64,000 bases of DNA from contig NC_056762.1 in assembly GCF_018687715.1 (NCBI RefSeq), positions 37,652,864-37,716,863 on the forward strand, read 5' to 3'. Of this stretch, positions 1 through 10,866 are shown one piece after another. The notes under the pieces are model-generated. The model had not been told where the DNA came from. It saw only the letters and a list, made by a program, of their open reading frames with translations, and did not search any database. The stretch is from Carya illinoinensis. Lineage: Eukaryota; Streptophyta; Magnoliopsida; Fagales; Juglandaceae. The position numbers and the translations under genes are program-made. The first letter of the stretch is position 1, and the number at the start of each line of letters is the position of its first letter.

Positions 1-47
1 CTGAGGAAAATTAAATATAATAGGGAAAAGAAAGAAGGAAAACCCAC

Positions 48-503
48 CATTGCCTTGGTCTTGGAGTAGAAAGATCCGACGAAGTTGGGCGTATCCTCCT
101 CCTTGAACCCGATGCCGGAACCGATGGGGTGAACGGAATCGTACTCGAAAATACACCCGGTGGCGTAGTTGATCAAGACGAGGCCCTTCTCCCTGCATAC
201 GTCGGCCAAAGTGAGGGTCCCGACGACGTTGGTCCTGATGGTCTCGACCTTGTGGGACTCGCACCAGTCGACGTTGGGGCGGCCCGTGACGCCAGCGGCG
301 TTGAAGACATGGCTGGGCTTGACGGCAGCCACGTCGGCCTCAAGCGACAGGCGGTTCTCGAGGCGCCCTGAGCCGTAGGCGAAGTCGATACCCTGCTCCT
401 GGCAGAGCTTCCCCAGTAACCCTCCTATCCAACCGGTGCGGCCGTAGATCAGGAACTTGAACGGCTTGTCGGTTACCGAGGCTCCATTAGCTGGAAAACC
501 CAT
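48..503 (-). CDS. UER1: UDP-rhamnose synthase epimerase/reductase (NRS/ER type), first exon, partial
   Basis: The minus strand reads MGFPANGAS then a 152-codon open exon. Residues about 16-28 contain GRTGWIGG, the Rossmann-fold NAD(P)-binding glycine motif, and near the exon end is YSKTK, the YxxxK catalytic pair of short-chain dehydrogenase/reductase epimerases. The rest (RLENRLSLEADV, HVFNAAGVTGRPNVDWCE, NYATGCIFEYD) fits the plant bifunctional 3,5-epimerase/4-keto-reductase, which makes UDP-L-rhamnose in the cytosol for pectin and flavonoid glycosides. The exon ends at ATG followed by GTGGGT, a good donor at 47, so the remaining half of this roughly 300-residue protein lies left of the window. 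The start is the only ATG near the domain edge and follows a CT-rich leader. The sister RHM proteins carry the same domain at their C-terminus; a free start codon here favours the short NRS/ER form. Confidence 0.93.
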
Positions 504-551
504 CTCAGAGAGGGAGAGAGAAAGAGGGGGATTTGGATTTTGGAAGAAGTG

Positions 552-612
552 CTATATAAAATAGTGAAGATCGATACTTTGGTGAATTGGGATGTGAAAA
601 AGTATATATAGC
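552..612 (-). promoter_or_regulatory. Candidate TATA elements of the NRS/ER gene
   Basis: On the minus strand TATATATA lies at 610-603, about 100 bases before the ATG, and a second TATATA at 558-553. Between them and the ATG is a CT-rich stretch typical of plant 5' leaders. Which one is used cannot be told from sequence alone. Confidence 0.5.
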
Positions 613-1141
613 AGGGAAGCGAGCACATGGCTGATTCGGTCCAAAGATGGTGGCAAGGTCTCACCCTTTTGGTTTGGACAGTGGAGGGGACAGTACGAAC
701 AAGGCAGTGGGCACGCATGTTCTATACGAGAAGACTGCCATCGTAGCAGGCTGACCCCCACTAATTCCCATCATCCTTAACAAAATAAAAAACAAATAAA
801 GCTCATTCTTTGAATCTTTGCTAACAAAAATTATATGGATACAAACTCAATATTACTTTTAGGAAAAATATAATTGTGAGGATAATTATATATTAATATA
901 TATATATTAATTTAATATTATTAGTTAAAAAGTAAATTTTATTAAAAATAGTATTAATTTAAATTTTAAATATAAATAAATCAATATTGGTATACAAATT
1001 AGTACGCGACTTTACTTGTACGTAGTAAAACTCTTATTTTTATTATTAATATGAACGGTGAGATTATCATTTATATCTAGATTCGTATACATTTTATAAT
1101 GTAAGATGAATAATAAAAAAAAAAAATATATATACTATATT

Positions 1142-1270
1142 ACCATTCTATTTATATTTCACTAAGTAAGATGTGGTACATTTACCACCATTAAATGATT
1201 ATTTATTACATATTTTTTTATCGATAAATGTGTCACATCATATATAGTAAAATATAAGTAAAATAATGGT
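1142..1270. mobile_element. Small foldback MITE
   Basis: The left arm begins ACCATTCTATTTATATTTC and the right arm, read in reverse complement, begins ACCATTATTTTACTTATAT. The arms stay similar for about 45 bases (GATGTG..ACATTTA on both) around a short AT spacer. There is no coding capacity. Target duplication and superfamily are not certain. Confidence 0.5.
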
Positions 1271-2473
1271 GTGATATATAATATTATTCAAAAAAATATG
1301 CGATATGATATAGTTTAAGTGTTGAGTTTTGATAGAGTAAAAAGTATAAACTTTTATAGTTTGTAATATAATTAATCATTTTGTATAAGTTATAATGCAA
1401 AATGTAAGAAGAAATCTTAATTTTTTTCGCATATGAATTTTATATAAAAAAAAGTTTACACTGATGTGGTTTAATATAATTCATCAAATTGTAAAATTAT
1501 TTTTATTATAAAATAGATCTAACATATAATATTAAATCATTGGCAATTCGTAAGATTTATTGCATAAGATTTATATATAGAAGTAACACATCAACATAAG
1601 CCATGAAAATACATAATAAAAAAAATAACGATTTAAAAAATAATATATTCTCTCTAAAGTTGACATGATATAGAGGTGTGAACTCGATTCTCAAATCGAG
1701 TTGTGAGAGCTACTTTGTATCTCATATGGTAAATTGAGTTTTTTTAGTAAAGAAGGAGATTAATAACATTTTGAAGTGATATATGGATGGACCATTGAGG
1801 GATGAGAGATCTCATTCATATTGGACCACTGGATTTTTAACCATTATTAATTGCATATTATCACCTATATTATATAAAAATTATATTCAAAACTTAGAAA
1901 TAAAATCTGATCTCAGTACTCATGAGAAATAATGATTTTTTTTCTTGAAATATACTTCATTTCTTTTAATGAAATCGAAGTTACATCTGTAAATAATCAA
2001 TATAAAGAAAATCCAAATTACCAACTAAACTACTCATATGTTAGGATTGGTTTTCTTCATCTTTATGGTTGGTTCCAAATAATGGTTTTCTTTGTCTTTA
2101 TTAATGGTTTTGAATAATAAATTTGGTGGCGTATTTCTTTGGTCAAGTTTATGTATCCTATGAATGTGAATTATAATCAGTTTAAGAGATAAGTCGATGT
2201 ATAAGACAATTTTTAATATTTTGAATGTGAATTAATTAAAAAAATGATGCTTCAAAGTGAGAAAACGTGTTTTTACCGAATTATATATTTGATCCTTAGG
2301 TGTCGAATCCAAATTGATAAGACTCATTCCTCGCCATATTATTATTAAAATATGACGTTACAATGTGCGTGGGGAATATAAAATAGAAATTATTCATCAT
2401 CATGATCGGAAGATTCACAAAATAAACTCAACACGTGATCAACAAATATATATTAAACTGCATTAAATGAATT

Positions 2474-2498
2474 TTATATATATATATATATATATATT
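2474..2498. repeat. TA microsatellite
   Basis: Pure alternating TA run of about 25 bases in intergenic DNA. Confidence 0.9.
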
Positions 2499-4242
2499 TA
2501 TATTGATATTTAATTTATTCTATTCTGTCGGTGGGATGTCTATATAATATAAAAGTGAGTTGTTATGGTGTGGGAAGGATCATCGTGCTTAATTTGGATG
2601 CAATTCTGCAATTATATTGGGTTGGTTTCATCGAGTTGCGGTTGAGTTAATTAAAGTGTCATTCAGTTCTTCTTTCTTTTTCGGAAAATACTCTTTCGAT
2701 TGTGAAGAAATCTGGAATCCTATCCAAAAGAGACGTGAGACAGCAATATGTTCACCCATCAAAATGTTTAGGATGTGTTCTTTCCAACATATATATAATA
2801 TGGCCAAATGTGTATAATGTTGTAACTATAATTCCTATACTTTAATCGAAAGCATTAGCATTTAGATCAGAGCCTTATTTCTGTTCTTCCACGTAATTAT
2901 AATTTTCTTCATTTCAGTTATAAAAATCTTGTACGTTGTTTTGGTAATGTGTTTGTGGTTTTCTCAACTCATGCATGCGTGCCTTTCTAGTTTTATTACT
3001 AAAAAATTTATAAAAATTATTACATTTTTTTTGGAGAATATTATTTAAGAGCTTGTAATAATTAAGTTATGATTATTAATTAATTATAAATTTCCGAGGC
3101 TTTGCATTTGACGTACAAACGTTTTTTTTTTTTTTAAAAAAAAAAAGAGCAAAGACTAGGAGAAAGAAAAAACAAGATGCTCAAACAAAGTTTGACGATC
3201 AAGTTATGTTTTTCCTTCCAAACATTAAGCAAATAGCCTATGGAATTCAAGTTAATGTCAAACATATAAACTCCTCACTGGAGGACTTGTTAGCCATCTG
3301 GCATGAGTATCATTAAGTTGATCAGACCGTCAAATTTTCTTGAATAGCTGTAAATGTCTCTGTAATAGTCCCGCCCACGTCGGGGAATGTCTCAGAGACA
3401 GGAAGAGGTTTCACCTAGCCCATTCGATCAACTTCAAGTGGATACTTTAACAGGTGGCCCTTCATTTCCGTTACCTCATCAGCTGCATATTGTCTCCAGT
3501 TGCGCTTGCTCATGGACCGTACCTGTCTCACACATTCAAGGCTCTCCGGTTGCTTGAAACATTCTTCGATTGCCCCGACATGCTCTGCCCATAATGACAT
3601 TATATATCCATAGATCTGCACCAATAGAAAAGTAGAGATAGTTGCACATTATGGTAACAATAGTAGAATGCCCAGCAGTGTTAATCATCCATCTTCAATC
3701 ACAAGTTGATATCTGAGCAATGATATCCAGCTGAGCATTATGCATCATCTCTCAAAAGCATGGACTGAAAAAATGGACATTAAGACATTAACCTTAAAAC
3801 GGAGTTGGGTGAGCAGAAGTCTTTCCCAAGCCCCAAAAATGTTGTTATTTGAAAGGCATAAACCTAAGAGATATAAGAATTTCAAATGGATAAAACAACT
3901 TGCAGTTGCAGCCAAACCATAACCTGGCACTTTTTTTTAGTCAAGTACTTGTGGCTTTGATATCCACAAACTGTTACAAAGGAAAAGTAATTCAGATAAG
4001 TTGATAGCAGAGACGAGTAAAGTTCCCCATATAATTTGCTTAACAGGCTTGGGAAATCTCAATGATGCCGAAAATCATCAATTGTTCAAAATAATCTTGC
4101 AATGAATTACTACTCGATCAAACCGACTATATCTTCTTTAGCTTTCATGAGCGTCAATAGATTCCTCTTACCTATACTGATATAAATATGAGCTTACCTA
4201 GCATCTTGTAAATGATATTCACATGGATAGACGTGTAGCAGC

Positions 4243-4501
4243 TGTCAAAATGGATTTCTTTGATTGATCCTTTCTGAGGATTTTATCCCCTTATATAGAA
4301 CATCAGTACATGACTATGTACTGTCTAATTTGAGCGGGAAGAGCCCCTACAATTACGCCTGAAATTTAGGCCGCAGCGCCGTATGTAGCCTCCCCCTATT
4401 TAGCAGCTGTGACTAGCCTACATATATATATAAAGTAAACTACTACAATTGTATAGTATTACAGATATTACAAATAAAAGATGGACTGTTATACGTTGAC
4501 A
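4243..4501 (-). repeat. 3' LTR of the copia element
   Basis: TG...CA ended direct repeat with 5-bp inverted termini TGTCA/TGACA. It appears identical to the copy at 7769-8027. It lies next to the PLD last exon side of the intron. Confidence 0.95.
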
Positions 4502-4513
4502 GCCCCCCTCAAA
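4502..4513 (-). other. Polypurine tract of the copia element
   Basis: Minus strand TTTGAGGGGGGC directly before the 3' LTR, the normal place for plus-strand DNA priming. It is only 7 bases past the stop side of the open frame. Confidence 0.85.
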
Positions 4514-6746
4514 TTGATGCCCGTAGATCAACAAGCATCAATTTGCTACTTAGGAAGCAATGTCGATGACGAGTGAGAGCCTTGGTGAAAATATCAGCAA
4601 TTTGTAGTTCAGTAGAAACATGTGGAAGAGTGATAACACGAGCTTCAAATGCTTCACGGATAGAGTGACAATCGACTTCAATATGCTTCGTGCGTTCATG
4701 ATAGACAGGATTGGCAGTGATCTGAATAGCACTCGTATTATCAGCATGTAGAGGTGTGGGATCGGTCTCAGAAAAATCTAGCTCAGCAAGCATACCTCGA
4801 AGCCAAATAATTTCAGAACAAGCTAAAGACATCGCTCGGTATTCAGATTCCGTAGAAGACTTAGAAACTCGGTCTTGTTTCTTACTCTTCCAAGAGACCA
4901 ATGCATTACCTAAGAACACACACCAACCAGTGATGGAACGACGTGTATCCGCACAACCAGCCCAATCAGCATCGCTATAAGCAGCAAGACGAGTCGAGTT
5001 GCCGGCTGGGAAGAATAAACCACGAGCAGAAGTGCCATTAACATATCGTATGATCCTACGAACAGCAGCCAAATGAAGATGACGAGGAGTTTGAAGAAAC
5101 TGACTGACTTGCTGTACAGCAAAAGAAATGTCTGGTCTAGTAATAGTGAGATAAACAAGACTACCCACCAACTTTCGATATAAACTGGGATCAGAAAGTA
5201 AGTCTCCCTCCTCTTTGCGAAGCTTAACATTTAATTCCATAGGAGTATCCACAAAAGTAGCCTCCTGTAGACCAGCTGTAGCCACCAAGTCACTAGCATA
5301 CTTATGTTGATTGAGTGAAATACCAGAGGGACTACGATGCACCTCAAGACCAAGAAAATATGTGAGAGATCCAAGATCTTTCATATGAAAGGACTCTAAG
5401 AGATGAGTCTTGAGCTGGCCAAGTAAGACAGAATCAGAACCAGTGATCACAATATCATCAACATAGACTAAAAGAACAACAATACCCATGTCTGATTTCC
5501 GAAGAAACAATGAAGTATCATACTTGCTCTGCTTGAATGAAAATTGTAATAAAGTTGTGCGGAATTTATCAAACCAAGCCCTCGGAGCCTGTTTGAGACC
5601 ATAAAGAGAGCGACGAAGCTTACACACATGTGAAGTCGAAGAGGTGAACAATCCCGGGGGTGGCTTCATATAAATACACTCTTTAAGATCTCCATGAAGG
5701 AAAGCATTCTTAACATCCATCTGATGTAGTGGCCAATCATTGGAAGCAGCAAGAGCTAAAATTATACGAACAGTAGTCATCTTAGCCACAGGAGCAAAGG
5801 TCTCTTCATAATTGACACCATATTCTTGATTATTCCCGAGTGCAACAAGCCGAGCTTTGTAACGATCTAAACTTCCATCAGATTGGATTTTGACTGAATA
5901 AACCCATTTGCAACCCAGAGGAACAATGGTAGGAGGACACAGCTCAATGTCCCAGGTGTGGTTGGCCTTTAAAGCGTCAATTTCTTCCTGCATAGCTTGT
6001 CGCCAACAATCATGCTTGACAGCTTGTGAGTAGCATGTGGGAATATCAAAATTGGATAATGTAGTAGTAAGAGCAGAAGCAAACCACCCATACCTATCCG
6101 GAGGTACTGATATTCGAGAAGAGCGACGTACCAAGTGCTCTGAAGGTGCTGCAACTGATTGGTCCTGGAGCATGATAGGATCAGATATTGGTTGAGCCAC
6201 CGGAAGAGAAGGAACGGGCGAGCGATTCAGCAGAGAAGAGCGAACAGATTCATACTCGGGGCGGAGTTTCATAAGAAATTGATCACGACGACGAGTCTCG
6301 TGAAGACTTTGAATAGTGGAAAGAGAGGCAACGGGAACATCCGCAATAACCAAATCAGAATATTCGTTCCAAAGAGTCAGAAACGCTGAATAATAGTCTT
6401 GGATGGAACGATTGTCATGTGAAAACAGGGCAATTGTATGCTCTAACTGAAAACGACGAGCATCATTATCTTGATGATATACTTTCTTTAAGTAAGTCCA
6501 CATGAATTGAGCAGTACGATGAGGCCGTAAGTGAGTGATAATATGTGGCTCGACTGAGCCAAGAAGCCAAGACATAATTCGAGCGTCAAGCACATCCCAA
6601 TCTTTGGATTTATCAGGATTAGATGCACAATCAGTGCCATCAATATGCCCCCAAAGATCTTTTCCTTTAAGAAAAAGTTCAAATTGAAATGCCCACGTAG
6701 AATAATTATTTCCCGAAAACTTGGTACATACAGGTACAGAGTCCAT
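4509..6746 (-). CDS. Copia Gag fused in frame to reverse transcriptase-RNase H
   Basis: One intact 745-residue frame. Residues 1 to about 178 are a copia Gag (starting MDSVPVCTKFSGNNYSTW, with the usual WTYLKKVYHQDNDARRFQLE and QDYYSAF region). Near residue 180, at LNRSPVPSLPVAQP, the frame passes straight into the linker before reverse transcriptase. The Gag zinc knuckle, aspartic protease and DDE integrase are absent. Reverse transcriptase follows (about 230-480: WVYSVKIQSDGS, QMDVKNAFLHGDL, catalytic YVDD near 426). RNase H runs from about 570 to 710 with DADWAGC, SSTESEYRA, HADNTSAI and ADIFTKAL. No stop or frameshift is seen. Lacking protease and integrase, the element cannot move alone; it would need them from a complete relative. 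Confidence 0.93.
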   Translation of the reverse strand: MDSVPVCTKFSGNNYSTWAFQFELFLKGKDLWGHIDGTDCASNPDKSKDWDVLDARIMSWLLGSVEPHIITHLRPHRTAQFMWTYLKKVYHQDNDARRFQLEHTIALFSHDNRSIQDYYSAFLTLWNEYSDLVIADVPVASLSTIQSLHETRRRDQFLMKLRPEYESVRSSLLNRSPVPSLPVAQPISDPIMLQDQSVAAPSEHLVRRSSRISVPPDRYGWFASALTTTLSNFDIPTCYSQAVKHDCWRQAMQEEIDALKANHTWDIELCPPTIVPLGCKWVYSVKIQSDGSLDRYKARLVALGNNQEYGVNYEETFAPVAKMTTVRIILALAASNDWPLHQMDVKNAFLHGDLKECIYMKPPPGLFTSSTSHVCKLRRSLYGLKQAPRAWFDKFRTTLLQFSFKQSKYDTSLFLRKSDMGIVVLLVYVDDIVITGSDSVLLGQLKTHLLESFHMKDLGSLTYFLGLEVHRSPSGISLNQHKYASDLVATAGLQEATFVDTPMELNVKLRKEEGDLLSDPSLYRKLVGSLVYLTITRPDISFAVQQVSQFLQTPRHLHLAAVRRIIRYVNGTSARGLFFPAGNSTRLAAYSDADWAGCADTRRSITGWCVFLGNALVSWKSKKQDRVSKSSTESEYRAMSLACSEIIWLRGMLAELDFSETDPTPLHADNTSAIQITANPVYHERTKHIEVDCHSIREAFEARVITLPHVSTELQIADIFTKALTRHRHCFLSSKLMLVDLRASI

Positions 6747-7756
6747 TGAAGAGATTTAATTATAAAAAATTAAATCTGAGAAGAAGATTAAATAGAACCG
6801 AGACAAGACTAAGAAACTATAATACCCACGATAGAATATTATATCCGAAGGCAAACCCACAAAAAAAAAAATTGACCACGGTTAAAAAATTGACCACGGT
6901 TAAAATTGACCCGAGACAAATAATTGTGGCCGACCAACTGATAATGATAGAAAGAAAAAAAATAACCGAGATTGATAAATAAAGGAAGGCACCAAGAACC
7001 TGAGAGCTGAGACCGAAAGAAAAAAAATTGACTAAAACCGTGTTACTACAGAAAAAAATAACCGAGAATTATAAGCAAAGGACCGTGATTAACCGAGAAT
7101 TATAAGCACATTGACCGAAACCTGAAAGAGTAAGAATTTGTGTCTAACCGAAGGACCGTGAAAGTGAAAGTGAAAGTGAGGTACCGAAAGTGATGGACCA
7201 ACCGAAATCAAGGCCACGTGAAAGAGTGAGGTACCAAAAAAAAATGATGAACCACGTGAAAGAGTGAGGTACCAAAAGTCAAACCAACCTAAAGTGAGGT
7301 ACAGCAAGTCACGTGAAAGTGAACTGTGAGGACATCGACGTGCTCTTAAGCCAACAATATTCTTTATGCCACACTGTGAGGGACCGAAAGAAATAATACC
7401 TCCAGAAGCTGTGCCGACAGCTACCTTGGATGCAGAGCACTGACTGTTGAGCTGATGGTGCCGTAATTGGAATCTATGGAAGAACAGAGAGCGCGCGCAA
7501 GAGAGAGAATAGGTTGGGTCTTGTACAGAGAACCGGGAGGAGAAGGAAAAAGAAGAGACCGAAACTTTTTTTTTGAAGAGCTGGATTTCTGAAGAGCTTG
7601 TACAGAGAACCGGGAGGAGAAGGAAAAAAAAAAAACCGAAGCTTTCTGAAGAGCTGGATTTCTGAAGAGCTTCAGGGGTAGCTCGGTGAGAATTTCTGTA
7701 AACAAAATTTCTGTAAAACCACAACAATAGAGATAGACCGAAAAAATTTCAAGAAA
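6747..7756 (-). repeat. Copia 5' leader rich in short repeats
   Basis: About 1 kb between primer-binding site and Gag start. On the plus strand it contains many ACCGAG/ACCGAA words, a doubled block TTGACCACGGTTAAAA near 6870-6905, several GTGAAAGAGTGAGGTACC units at 7200-7300, and a 73-78 base tandem duplication (TTGTACAGAGAACCGG at 7521 and 7599; GAAGAGCTGGATTTCT at 7575 and 7648). The 212- and 117-codon open frames here are low-complexity and not convincing proteins. This position normally carries packaging and dimerisation signals. Confidence 0.7.
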
Positions 7757-7768
7757 GCTCTGATACCA
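7757..7768 (-). other. Primer-binding site of the copia element, initiator-Met tRNA type
   Basis: Minus strand TGGTATCAGAGC, complementary to the 3' end of plant initiator methionine tRNA, directly adjoining the 5' LTR edge at 7769. Confidence 0.95.
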
Positions 7769-8027
7769 TGTCAAAATGGATTTCTTTGATTGATCCTTTC
7801 TGAGGATTTTATCCCCTTATATAGAACATCAGTACATGACTATGTACTGTCTAATTTGAGCGGGAAGAGCCCCTACAATTACGCCTGAAATTTAGGCCGC
7901 AGCGCCGTATGTAGCCTCCCCCTATTTAGCAGCTGTGACTAGCCTACATATATATATAAAGTAAACTACTACAATTGTATAGTATTACAGATATTACAAA
8001 TAAAAGATGGACTGTTATACGTTGACA
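7769..8027 (-). repeat. 5' LTR of the copia element
   Basis: Direct repeat apparently identical to 4243-4501, with the same TG...CA ends. It is followed by the target duplication GCAGC. It lies only 43 bases from PLD exon 9 in the same orientation, so its poly(A) signals could truncate PLD transcripts. Confidence 0.95.
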
Positions 8028-10606
8028 GCAGCAAGGTAAAAGTAAAGAGTTCTATTTTGTTAAGCTTACCTGTCCACGTGGACCAGAAACTTTGCTTGCC
8101 CAGGTATGAATCGTATGATGAGGCTGATATGCACCCATTGCTATTTCGGTGTCTCTGGTGCCTTCCATGGACCGCTGATTGATATTTGCTGACCCCAGTA
8201 TCACATACTCATCATCCACTATCATTCCTTTTGAGTGCACATAAATCATAAAACGCCTACTTTTCTGAGTCAGTGCCTAGGTTAACAACATACAGAACAT
8301 TTAAATAAGACAGATAAAAGTGTGAAATAATGATCAACTGTCAAAGGAAACATAACGTTTGGGAAAGAGAAATCTGAAACTGTACTCAGGCAGACAAGGG
8401 AAATACTTGAGGAGTCTTTTCTGTGGCAGAATTTCTTATGTCTAGACCGTCTTCCCTGTTTGCTGCCTCACGATTTCCAAGGCAAAAGAAATTCAGATAG
8501 TCTTGTGGCTCATACTTGTTCTCAAGTCCAACCTCCTTGAAAGCCTTGTAAATCATTTCATACATCATTTGCATCGTTTTATGCTGCAACATTCAGATGC
8601 AAAACTAGGTGGAAAAGATGTAACAAAAACCACCAATAATCCTTCCAATTGGTACACATGACAATAAGAAACAAACTCAGAAGGTACCTGCCAATAGAGA
8701 ATCAGCTGAAAGATAATGCCTGTGGGACCACCTTCTGGCCACATTGGGATGATAATATATGCAGAGAACCTCTCGTTTGCTTTTATTTTGTTGGCAATTT
8801 TGAGGGCAATTTCCATCGGTATTAAATTGTTAGCACCTGCAGAGAGGAGTATGCTTATGACTTGAATTTCCAATATCCTCTCAACAATAAAAAAAAGTGG
8901 ATACCTTTATTACCAACACTTAAAACTGCTACCCAGAAATGGAGTATAAGATAGAATATTGAGTGAGCATGTTGTATACTTGTATGACATTTAATAATAT
9001 AAATAGTATATTGTTACTGTTAAATAAACATGCATGGTTGCTGTCTTCTAAGGCTAATTTTCTTGAGACCATGTACAAGAATTGAAAGGATTAAATCAAC
9101 ACAACATGCTTATTTTTAGCTTTTGGAATCAAACTTTCCGTGCATGCAATGTGTAACCATGCCCACTAACGTTACATTTCTCCTTAAATGGATCACTAGG
9201 TTGGGGATCACATAATTGCTAGAAACACTGAAATCCCTGTCAGTGTCCTTGCTACATGAGTAGAGTTAAGATCAAGGAAGAAAATAGATTGTAAAGAGCA
9301 TCAATTGCCAGAGTTACACTAAAATGCAACTTGAATATTACTTTTTTCTATTCGGTTTTCTGATAATTGATTGAGCCCAACATTACATTAAAGTAATGGA
9401 TAAATGAGAAGTGAAACATTCAGCACAGAAATGGAATCACTTTTGAAAACCATTTTCATACTATAAAGAAAAAGAAAGGAAAAAAATAGCAAAGAAGATT
9501 AATGCCGTAACATGCATAAATGTTACAGATATATGCACTTGTCAAATAATTACACAAAAATATATGTATTCATGTTAAAAATTCCTCACCTTTGTCTTGG
9601 TGAGAATCCCAATTGTATGACGACCCAAGGAAGTACTGGTTCTCAATATAAATGAATTTCTGGGCAGCACGGATCGCCTTCACATATGCTATATGTATGC
9701 TCATGTCTATTAGTACATTCTTCCCGCATAGAAGATTCTGCGACAACAATGTAAACATTTTGGTCCATTAACCTTCATTGTGAAGAAAAGCCTTTTTTCA
9801 CACATAAGCAAAATAAAACTAGAGGTTTTCCTCACCCTGCTTGTAGCATCTTTTGGATCCTCTGGAAATCCCTTTACAGAATTGGAATCAATTGAACGGA
9901 AAACCTTCACTTATGGCAAATTCCCAAAAGAAATAAGACATGAAACATATTGAGAAAAAATAAGAATTGGAAAATCTAAATCCAATCAAAGATTGACCTC
10001 TAATATACCTGTACATGCCAATCCCCTGGACCATTCTGACTTTGGAGAGGAAAATCTGCTATCCCAACGATGTCGGGAATTCTTTCAATCTTGAGTAGTG
10101 CATCATCATATGAGGATTTTAGCTTTTGAATCCCGTGGACTTTTGATGCATTTAACCAGCGCTCCTCAAAGTTGGTGAGAATATCATATGCAGCTGGACC
10201 ATCAATATGACAGTGCAAATCATGCCATGGTACCCTGGCACAGCCAGTACCAGGCTCCTGTTTGAGTTAATAATTCAAATAGGTTATACGGCGGGTAAAA
10301 TGCCACATGGAAATCATCATACATTCCAAAATTGATCCTCTATCAAATGGGAGAATCAGGAAAACTTTAACATGGTAACTTGGAGAAGGTAAGCCTAATA
10401 ATGAAGGTTGCTGATTCTCTCACCCTCCCCCCAGTTTTCAAGAAATCCCCCACCGCATGAATATAATCAATTGCTAATAAGCCATGAACAATGTGTTATA
10501 ATTGTGCACTGAGTGATAGATTACCCATGTATAACACCCTCTTATTTGCATATGCATGAAGCAACTACTGGGGTATCTGCGTTTGGGCAACAAAGAAAAA
10601 TTTCAG

Positions 10607-10866
10607 GATAATTACACTTCTCACCCACAAACTGTCACCTATTTTTAACTTTGTACCCTAAACTGGCAAAAGTCTCAATTTGCATCTTAAATGCCTATAT
10701 CTCTCAGCCTCCACCCGTTAAAATGAACAGAAGATTGGCCACTAGCACAATCTTAATAGTCATTTGAATGGAGGATGCGGTTAGGTTCGAAATTGAAACT
10801 TTGTGTTGTTTAAGGTGCAACATGAGAAATAGGTGGTAGTTTGTTGGTGAAAAGTGTAATTTCACC
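10607..10866. mobile_element. Long-TIR MITE in PLD intron 3
   Basis: The left arm starts GGATAATTACACTTCTCACC. The reverse complement of the right arm starts GGTGAAATTACACTTTTCACC. Similarity continues for about 90 bases on each side (ACAAACT, CACCTATTT, CTCAATTTG versus TTTCAATTTCG), leaving a short centre. The structure is foldback and non-coding, about 260 bases long. Flanks share only imperfect A/T-rich bases, so the duplication is uncertain. A Mutator-like origin is possible. Confidence 0.65.

Larger units (their letters stand above)
780..3321. other. AT-rich intergenic region
   Basis: No coding signal is seen between the divergent NRS/ER promoter and the 3' end of the PLD gene. The short open frames are AT-rich noise with no domain. 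The stretch holds one small foldback MITE (1142-1270), a TA microsatellite at 2474-2498 and a T/A homopolymer palindrome near 3121-3147. Confidence 0.7.
4243..8027 (-). mobile_element. Ty1/copia LTR retrotransposon, internally deleted, in the last PLD intron
   Basis: Two direct LTRs of 259 bases (4243-4501 and 7769-8027) bound the element. Each begins TGTCA and ends TGACA, and GCAGC occurs on both outer sides (4238-4242, 8028-8032) as a 5-bp target duplication. Transcription runs on the minus strand, as for the host gene: the primer-binding site abuts the right LTR and the polypurine tract the left LTR. I found no difference between the LTRs when comparing them by eye, so insertion is very recent. 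Total length is 3785 bases, short for copia because protease and integrase are missing. Confidence 0.96.

Noticed and set aside
7089..7727. 212-codon minus frame in the copia leader
   Set aside because: Phe/Ser-rich low-complexity translation produced by purine/pyrimidine tandem repeats in the leader; no domain.
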